Shown one piece after another: positions 43,214 to 47,884 of a stretch of DNA of 47,884 nucleotides (positions within the stretch are counted from its first letter, which is position 1; every line of letters starts with the position of its first letter). Origin of the DNA: an uncultured Parabacteroides sp. (GTDB lineage Bacteria; Bacteroidota; Bacteroidia; Bacteroidales; Tannerellaceae); contig CALBYC010000024.1 in the NCBI GenBank assembly GCA_937890135.1, positions 1 through 47,884 of the forward strand, read 5' to 3'. The notes beneath the pieces are model-generated. The model saw only the letters and a program-made list of their open reading frames with translations. It was not told the DNA's origin and searched no databases. The position numbers and the translations under genes were made by a program.

Positions 43214-43280
43214 TTATCGTTTTTCTGAAAGGATATGAATGTTTTTTGAATGGTTTGTATGCTTACAAACAAATATTGCT

Positions 43281-43288
43281 TAACTTTG
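43281..43288 (+). promoter_or_regulatory. -7 element for the XRE-cupin operon
   Basis: TAACTTTG, with TTTG at 43254-43257 upstream at 23-base spacing; the gene begins at 43317. Confidence 0.55.
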
Positions 43289-43316
43289 ACACATCATACT
43301 ATATAAAAATATCTAT

Positions 43317-43871
43317 ATGGACGAGCAGATTAAACACATTGCCGAGCGACTGAAAGGTCTGCGGGAAGCTTTGGATTTAGAACCAAGCGAAGTTGCCATG
43401 GTTTGCCAGCTTGCAACGAATGAATATTTGCTTTTGGAAAGTGGGACAGTGGACATCTCCGTCAGTATATTGCACCGCATCGCGCAGGCGTACGGGCTTG
43501 AATTGACAACATTGATGTTTGGCGACGAGCCCACCATGAGTTCTTACTTCATAACAAGGAACGGCAAGGGATTGGCGGTAGAACGTGTGAAAGCCTATAA
43601 ATACCAGTCATTGGCTGCCGGTTTCCGGCACCGCAAAGGGAATCCCTTCTTGGTCACCGTACATCCTAAACCCGAAGGAACGCCAATGTTCCTGAATACG
43701 CATCCCGGCCAAGAGTTCAATTATGTATTGAAAGGCCGGATGATTTTGGAGATAAACGGGAAGGAATTGACGTTGGAGGCCGGCGACAGCATTTATTTTG
43801 ATTCCTCTCAGCCGCATGGAATGCTGGCTCTCGACGGAGAGAAAGTGAGTTTCTTGGCCATTATTTTGTAA
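43317..43871 (+). CDS. XRE-family transcriptional regulator with cupin sensor domain
   Basis: A 184-residue protein: an N-terminal helix-turn-helix of the XRE/Cro type (about 1-70, LKGLREALDLEPSEVAMVCQ, with the VDISVSILHRIAQAYGLELT pattern), then a cupin_2 barrel (about 105-184, TPMFLNTHPGQEFNYVLKGR, LEAGDSIYFDSSQPHGM). The cupin histidines are present. Such proteins bind a small ligand and control a neighbouring operon. The acyl-CoA synthetase gene starts 32 bases later, so this regulator probably controls that pathway and itself. Confidence 0.88.
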   Translation: MDEQIKHIAERLKGLREALDLEPSEVAMVCQLATNEYLLLESGTVDISVSILHRIAQAYGLELTTLMFGDEPTMSSYFITRNGKGLAVERVKAYKYQSLAAGFRHRKGNPFLVTVHPKPEGTPMFLNTHPGQEFNYVLKGRMILEINGKELTLEAGDSIYFDSSQPHGMLALDGEKVSFLAIIL

Positions 43872-43903
43872 TAAATGAATTTGTAGAATATAGGGTAAAT
43901 GTT

Positions 43904-45556
43904 ATGTTAGAAAGATTTGTAGAACAGACCTCTTTCGTGTCCCAAGAAGATTTCAAGAAACATTTGAAAATACATGTTCCCGACAATTTCAACTTCGGAT
44001 ATGACGTCCTGGATGAATGGGCAAAAGAGGATCCGGATAAAATAGCCCTGTGCTGGACGAATGATAAGGGTGAACATTTGGATTTCACCTTTGCCGATTT
44101 GAAGAAACATACCGACCAGACCGCTGCTTATTTCCAATCGTTAGGCATAGGGCATGGCGACATGGTCATGTTGATATTGAAACGCCGTTACGAGTTCTGG
44201 TTCTCTATTATCGCATTGCACAAGATAGGGGCGGTCGTCATCCCCGCCACCCACCTTCTTACGAAAAAGGATATAGTTTACCGTGCCAATGCCGCCAGCA
44301 TAAAAATGATAGTATGTGCGGGGGAAGAGGTTATCACGAAACATGTCGCTGATGCTTTGCCGGAATCCCCCTCGGTGAAATGCCTGGTCTCTGTAGGCCC
44401 GTTTGTGCCCGAAGGGTTTCATGACTTTCACAAAGAATGGAAGCTGGTGCCTCCTTTTGTCCGCCCGGAACATCCGAATGACAACGACGACATTTCTTTG
44501 CTTTATTTTACTTCCGGGACGACAGGCAACCCGAAGATGGTGGCGCATGATTTCACTTATCCGTTGGGGCATGTCGTGACCGGGGCGTTTTGGCATAACC
44601 TCCACCGGGACAGCCTGCACCTGACCATAGCCGATACAGGTTGGGGCAAAGCCGTTTGGGGGAAATTATACGGGCAATGGATTGCCGGTGCGGCCGTCTT
44701 TGTCTATGACCATGAGAAATTTACGCCGGCTGACATATTGCAAAAAATCCATGACTACAAGATAACATCTCTGTGCGCTCCTCCTACCATCTTCCGTTTC
44801 TTGATTCGTGAAGATTTGACGAAGTATGATTTGTCTTCTTTGCAATATTGTACGATTGCGGGGGAAGCGTTAAACCCTGCTGTCTTTGAAACCTTTTACA
44901 ACTTGACAGGACTCAAGTTGATGGAGGGGTTTGGACAGACGGAAACGACCCTGACCATCGCTACTTTCCCTTGGATGGAACCCAAACCGGGCTCGATGGG
45001 CATGCCTAACCCTCAGTATGAAGTAGACCTATTGCGGCCGGATGGTACGCCAGCCGAAGACGGGGAACAAGGCCAGATTGTCATCCGGACCGACCGGGAA
45101 AAGCCATTGGGGTTATTCAAGGAATATTATCGGGATGAGGCGCTGACGCATGAAGCTTGGCATGACGGCTTGTATTATACAGGAGACGTTGCTTGGCGTG
45201 ACGAGGATGGTTATTATTGGTTCGTGGGCCGTGCCGATGATGTGATTAAGAGTTCGGGCTATCGTATCGGACCGTTTGAAGTGGAAAGCGCATTGATGAC
45301 GCATCCTGCGGTAGTTGAATGTGCCATAACAGGCGTGCCTGACGAAATCAGAGGACAAGTGGTGAAAGCCACGGTTGTTCTGGCCAAGGAATATAAGGAC
45401 AAGGCGGGGGAATCTTTAATCAAAGAGTTGCAGGATCATGTGAAACGAGTAACCGCTCCTTATAAATACCCGCGTGTGGTTGAGTTCGTGGACGAATTGC
45501 CCAAGACAATCAGTGGCAAGATCCGCAGAGTAGAAATCCGAGATAAAAACAAATAA
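43904..45556 (+). CDS. AMP-forming acyl-CoA synthetase
   Basis: A 550-residue ANL-superfamily enzyme. The P-loop YFTSGTTGNPKM (203-212), the A5 motif EGFGQTETT, the A7 motif YYTGDVAWRDEDGY, the A8 hinge GRADDVIKSSGYRIGPFEVE and the A10 lysine in PKTISGKIRR are all present. It activates a carboxylic acid with ATP and joins it to CoA. Substrate cannot be read directly; length and motifs are closest to acetyl-CoA or medium-chain acyl-CoA synthetases. The upstream XRE-cupin protein is its likely regulator. Cytoplasmic. Confidence 0.9.
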   Translation: MLERFVEQTSFVSQEDFKKHLKIHVPDNFNFGYDVLDEWAKEDPDKIALCWTNDKGEHLDFTFADLKKHTDQTAAYFQSLGIGHGDMVMLILKRRYEFWFSIIALHKIGAVVIPATHLLTKKDIVYRANAASIKMIVCAGEEVITKHVADALPESPSVKCLVSVGPFVPEGFHDFHKEWKLVPPFVRPEHPNDNDDISLLYFTSGTTGNPKMVAHDFTYPLGHVVTGAFWHNLHRDSLHLTIADTGWGKAVWGKLYGQWIAGAAVFVYDHEKFTPADILQKIHDYKITSLCAPPTIFRFLIREDLTKYDLSSLQYCTIAGEALNPAVFETFYNLTGLKLMEGFGQTETTLTIATFPWMEPKPGSMGMPNPQYEVDLLRPDGTPAEDGEQGQIVIRTDREKPLGLFKEYYRDEALTHEAWHDGLYYTGDVAWRDEDGYYWFVGRADDVIKSSGYRIGPFEVESALMTHPAVVECAITGVPDEIRGQVVKATVVLAKEYKDKAGESLIKELQDHVKRVTAPYKYPRVVEFVDELPKTISGKIRRVEIRDKNK

Positions 45557-45581
45557 TTAGAGGAAATATTTATAGCCGATT

Positions 45582-45612
45582 ACAAATGCGAGTGAGAAAT
45601 CGCCGCATTTGT
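45582..45612 (+). promoter_or_regulatory. Perfect 9-bp hairpin upstream of argF'
   Basis: ACAAATGCG (45582-45590), 13-base loop, CGCATTTGT (45604-45612). It ends 20 bases before the argF' start and has no T run, so it is not an ordinary terminator. It could be an operator or leader structure. Confidence 0.5.
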
Positions 45613-45632
45613 GATCAATAAAAGGAAATAAA

Positions 45633-46589
45633 ATGAGGAACTTCACTTGTGTACAAGATTTGGGCGATCTGAAACAGGCGCTTAAAGAGGCTTTCGAAAT
45701 CAAGAAAGACCGTTTCCAATTCTGCGAGTTGGGAAAGAACAAGACGTTATTGATGATATTCTTTAATTCCAGTCTGCGTACGCGCCTGAGCACGCAAAAA
45801 GCAGCCATGAACTTGGGCATGAATACCATCGTGCTGGATGTAAACCAAGGTGCATGGAAATTGGAAACAGAGAGAGGTGTCATAATGGATGGGGACAAAC
45901 CCGAGCATTTGCTCGAAGCAGTACCTGTGATGGGCTGCTATTGCGACGTGATAGGTGTCCGTTCGTTTGCACGTTTTGAGAAAAAGGAGGATGACTATAA
46001 CGAAAAAATATTGAGCCAGTTCATCCAATATTCAGGCCGCCCTGTATTTAGCATGGAGGCCGCAACTCGCCATCCTTTGCAGAGCTTTGCCGATTTGATA
46101 ACAATAGAGGAGTATAAGAAAACGCCTCGCCCCAAAGTTGTCATGACGTGGGCCCCTCATCCGAAATCTTTGCCTCAGGCTGTTCCAAATAGTTTTGCCG
46201 AATGGATGAATGCTACTGACTATGATTTTGTGATAACCCACCCCAAAGGCTATGAATTAGACCCGAAATTTGTTGGACATGCACGGGTGGAATATGACCA
46301 GAATAAGGCTTTGGAAGGTGCTGATTTCGTTTACGCAAAGAACTGGTCGGCATACATGGATCCAAATTACGGGAAAGTAATCAATACGGACAGGAACTGG
46401 ACCGTGGATGCCGCAAAGATGGCATTGACCAACAACGCCTATTTCATGCATTGTTTGCCAGTAAGGCGTAATATGATCGTAACGGACGATGTGATCGAAA
46501 GCCCGCAGAGCTTGGTGATTCCTGAAGCCGCCAATAGGGAAATTTCAGCCCAAACCGTATTGAAAAAGATTTTGGAAGGATTGAAATAA
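45633..46589 (+). CDS. argF': N-succinylornithine carbamoyltransferase
   Basis: A 318-residue carbamoyltransferase. The carbamoyl-phosphate site appears as SSLRTR (46-51), the HPLQS motif is intact, and HCLPVRRN is the ornithine-side motif with Cys. Residue 90 is Pro (MDGDKPEHLLEAVP): in the Bacteroides fragilis enzyme, Pro90 marks specificity for N-succinylornithine, whereas acetylornithine enzymes have Glu at the equivalent position. The product feeds the succinylated arginine pathway of Bacteroidetes. It would consume carbamoyl phosphate made by CarB encoded at 27126-30344. A bidirectional terminator follows. Confidence 0.93.
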   Translation: MRNFTCVQDLGDLKQALKEAFEIKKDRFQFCELGKNKTLLMIFFNSSLRTRLSTQKAAMNLGMNTIVLDVNQGAWKLETERGVIMDGDKPEHLLEAVPVMGCYCDVIGVRSFARFEKKEDDYNEKILSQFIQYSGRPVFSMEAATRHPLQSFADLITIEEYKKTPRPKVVMTWAPHPKSLPQAVPNSFAEWMNATDYDFVITHPKGYELDPKFVGHARVEYDQNKALEGADFVYAKNWSAYMDPNYGKVINTDRNWTVDAAKMALTNNAYFMHCLPVRRNMIVTDDVIESPQSLVIPEAANREISAQTVLKKILEGLK

Positions 46590-46623
46590 GCAAGCATGAT
46601 GGTCTTTTTGCCGCCATGTTTTT

Positions 46624-46669
46624 CCAAAAAGCCCGCAACCTTTTCCCGGAAAGGTCGCAGGCTTTTTGG
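46624..46669. terminator. Bidirectional terminator after argF'
   Basis: CCAAAAAGCCCGCAACCTTT (46624-46643) pairs with AAAGGTCGCAGGCTTTTTGG (46650-46669) with two G-T pairs; A-tract on the left and T-tract on the right serve both strands. Confidence 0.85.
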
Positions 46670-46737
46670 CATTTGTTCCCTACCGGGGATGTAATCCGAC
46701 GGGGGAATATCGGACGGGAAAAACGCCTTCGCAGCAA

Positions 46738-46767
46738 AAAAACTTCCAAAAACTTCCAAAAACTTCC
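46738..46767. repeat. Three exact tandem copies of a 10-bp unit
   Basis: AAAAACTTCC is repeated three times back to back, just outside the left arm of the inverted-repeat element. Confidence 0.85.
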
Positions 46768-46770
46768 CCC

Positions 46771-46897
46771 CTATTTTTGAAAATGCGCAAATCGGGGAAA
46801 AATAGTCGTTAAATTGCTGTAATACATTGGTTTAATGAAGAAAAACCAACTTCGAAAAAGTCTGTTTTGCGCAAATTCGAGGGCCATTTTATGACAC
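46771..46897 (+). repeat. Left arm of a ~126-bp imperfect inverted repeat
   Basis: The segment begins CTATTTTTGAAAATGCGC and ends GGGCCATTTTATGACAC. Its reverse complement matches 47758-47884 with about 15 mismatches over roughly 126 aligned bases (counted by eye). Contains AACCAACTTCGAAAAAG and GTCGTTAAA, exact in both arms. No large open frame is convincing inside. It looks like a dispersed repeat family unit. Confidence 0.85.
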
Positions 46898-46921
46898 GCT
46901 GCGAATGTCCGTAAATGGCCC
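46881..46921. repeat. 9-bp inverted repeat at the inner edge of the left arm
   Basis: GGGCCATTT (46881-46889) pairs with AAATGGCCC (46913-46921). The following stretch to about 47010 is G+C richer than the lipoprotein gene beside it and shows no convincing gene. Confidence 0.55.
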
Positions 46922-47019
46922 GCGAAAGGAGGGATGGACCGGGCTGCGAGTTCCTGCGGACACGTTGCCGTTCCTCGCTTCGCTCATCACGTCCCATTCC
47001 TTTACAAAATGTTCAAGCT

Positions 47020-47427
47020 TTATTTGTTTTTCTCAAATTCCCGAAAAATATCATTATCATAGAAGCAAATATGATTCAAAGGAGAAATCCATGCCTCTAC
47101 AGAAACATCATCTGTATTTAAATATAATGACGGATGCTTATATAAATATTTCCCATTTGTGAGGATGATAGAGTCCTTGGTTGTCTGTAAATCCTTATCA
47201 TAAACTGTCGTTTGAGTTGTAATAGTAAAATTATCTCCACTAAAAGAAATTGTTTGATTTTTAGGATAACCAACAGGAGACAAAGATTTATCGCTACTAT
47301 AATACTCGGAAATGCTTGTCCATTCCGTATCTGTCAAAACCTGTTCTTCACCATATTTCATGTCCTGTTCATCATTTGTACAGGCAAAGAAGCAACATGA
47401 AGAAATTAAAAATAATAATTGTCGCAT
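47020..47427 (-). CDS. Small lipoprotein of unknown function inside the inverted-repeat element
   Basis: A 135-residue lipoprotein (signal ending FFAC, Cys16) with a beta-rich mature part (NQTISFSGDNFTITTQTTVY, TTKDSIILTNGKYLYKHPSL) that might form a lipocalin-like or META-like small barrel; this is only a fold impression. A short AAAAGGT ribosome site precedes the start. The gene is more A+T rich than the housekeeping genes around it and lies between the two inverted repeat arms, consistent with accessory DNA. No homologue is recognised. Confidence 0.6.
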   Translation of the reverse strand: MRQLLFLISSCCFFACTNDEQDMKYGEEQVLTDTEWTSISEYYSSDKSLSPVGYPKNQTISFSGDNFTITTQTTVYDKDLQTTKDSIILTNGKYLYKHPSLYLNTDDVSVEAWISPLNHICFYDNDIFREFEKNK

Positions 47428-47599
47428 ACCTTTTATTTTTTAATGTTTGTATTAATCTTTAATTATAATATTGAAAGATATGACTTGGTAAAATACAATC
47501 ATTTATCATAAGGCAAATCCGTTTGACAATATAATTTTAATTGTATTGACAACTGACAAGTCTTGTTGATTGCAAATCTATATATTTTTGAATCAATTA
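47428..47599. other. AT-rich intergenic stretch within the element
   Basis: About 170 bases, very A+T rich, containing the probable promoter of the lipoprotein gene: TATCTTTC on the minus strand around 47480, a near match to the -7 element. No gene or strong hairpin seen. Confidence 0.4.
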
Positions 47600-47761
47600 T
47601 CAAACTATATTGCAAATTTTTATGAGATTAGCCTCTGGCATTATGTTGCCTTGTACAACCTCTAAGAGTGTAGCATCGCAAAATACGGATTTGCCGAAAT
47701 ATGAATATGCCTTGATCTTGACATCGACACTCATCGTTTCCCTGCTCAATTGATGGAGTGT
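47600..47761 (-). CDS. Short ORF adjoining the right repeat arm (doubtful)
   Basis: On the minus strand, an ATG at 47764 within the inner edge of the repeat (GGGCCATTTTATGACAC) opens about 54 codons: MTLHQLSRETMSVDVKIKAY, then FGKSVFCDATLLEVVQGN. An upstream ATG at 47788 is also in frame. The sequence has the look of a short conserved repeat-linked peptide often predicted near dispersed repeats in Bacteroides, but it could be a remnant or a chance frame. The left arm's ATG leads to a stop after a few codons, so the ORF is not shared. Confidence 0.25.
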   Translation of the reverse strand, partial: TLHQLSRETMSVDVKIKAYSYFGKSVFCDATLLEVVQGNIMPEANLIKICNIV

Positions 47762-47884
47762 CATAAAATGGCCCTCTAATTTGCACAAAACAGCCTTTTT
47801 CGAAGTTGGTTTTGCTTCGTTAAATCGATGTATTCCAGTATTTTAACGACAGTTTTCCCCCGGTTTGCGCATTTTCAAAAATGG
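47758..47884 (-). repeat. Right arm of the imperfect inverted repeat (runs to window end)
   Basis: Reverse-complement partner of 46771-46897, about 88 percent identical by eye. It reaches the window end, so its outer boundary is not visible. Confidence 0.85.

Noticed and set aside
46441..46759. Two overlapping minus-strand frames at the end of argF'
   Set aside because: Both are shadows of argF' and the bidirectional terminator.
46809..46997. Minus-strand 62-codon frame with an Arg-rich N-terminus
   Set aside because: It lies across the repeat arm and an inverted repeat, has no ribosome site, and its composition is explained by the repeat.

Overview
The window looks like chromosome of a Bacteroidales bacterium, probably Bacteroides, Phocaeicola or a near relative. 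The evidence is a complete Bat (Bacteroides aerotolerance) operon, repeated promoters of the Bacteroidetes type (TTTG, about 20 bases, then TAnnTTTG), many Bacteroidetes-type lipoproteins, a GH123-like enzyme, a Y_Y_Y/LuxR sensor-regulator, and an N-succinylornithine carbamoyltransferase with Pro90. Most genes are intact and tightly packed.

Layout. Positions 1-8253 (+): the tail of a MoxR ATPase, a DUF58 protein, a membrane protein, batA-batE and a PAP2 phosphatase form one operon. Positions 8250-13556 (-): mtaB, an LpxL-like acyltransferase, a GT2 glycosyltransferase and a PorE-like OmpA lipoprotein form an envelope-related operon. Positions 13569-14144 hold an isolated Cas2-like gene, a CRISPR leader and one solitary type I-C-like repeat, a relic of a lost CRISPR-Cas locus. 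Positions 14363-20521 (+): nnr, nhaD, an unknown helical protein, a UDG-like protein, tRNA-Pro(CGG) and an RluA-type pseudouridine synthase. Positions 20723-23342 (+): an ECF sigma factor, an unusual inner-membrane-anchored beta-barrel-like protein and a lipoprotein. Positions 23579-26783 (+): a nucleoside hydrolase, a GH123-like protein and a small lipoprotein.

Positions 26898-30344: carB behind a leader with a terminator-like hairpin. Positions 30414-32498: a membrane-anchored propeller/Y_Y_Y/LuxR regulator. Positions 32778-35419: a sulfide:quinone oxidoreductase-like flavoprotein followed by cysK. Positions 35715-37121: a PurF-like protein whose glutaminase active site is missing. Positions 37243-40491: a polytopic membrane protein paired with a lipoprotein carrying a CxxCH haem motif. 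Positions 40692-43121: a Wza/Wzz-type polysaccharide export pair. Positions 43317-46589: a XRE-cupin regulator, an acyl-CoA synthetase and the arginine-pathway carbamoyltransferase. Positions 46738-47884: a region bounded by two inverted copies of a roughly 126-bp repeat enclosing a small lipoprotein gene, resembling a dispersed or mobile element cut by the window edge.

Most notable: (1) the orphan Cas2/leader/single-repeat CRISPR relic, with a consensus promoter and a hairpin abutting the repeat; (2) the PurF-like protein that starts Met-Gly-Gly instead of Met-Cys-Gly; (3) the inverted-repeat element at the right end; (4) the possible attenuator before carB. I found no complete undescribed defence or mobile system. 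All functional calls rest on reading the sequence and recalling families; no database search was run.
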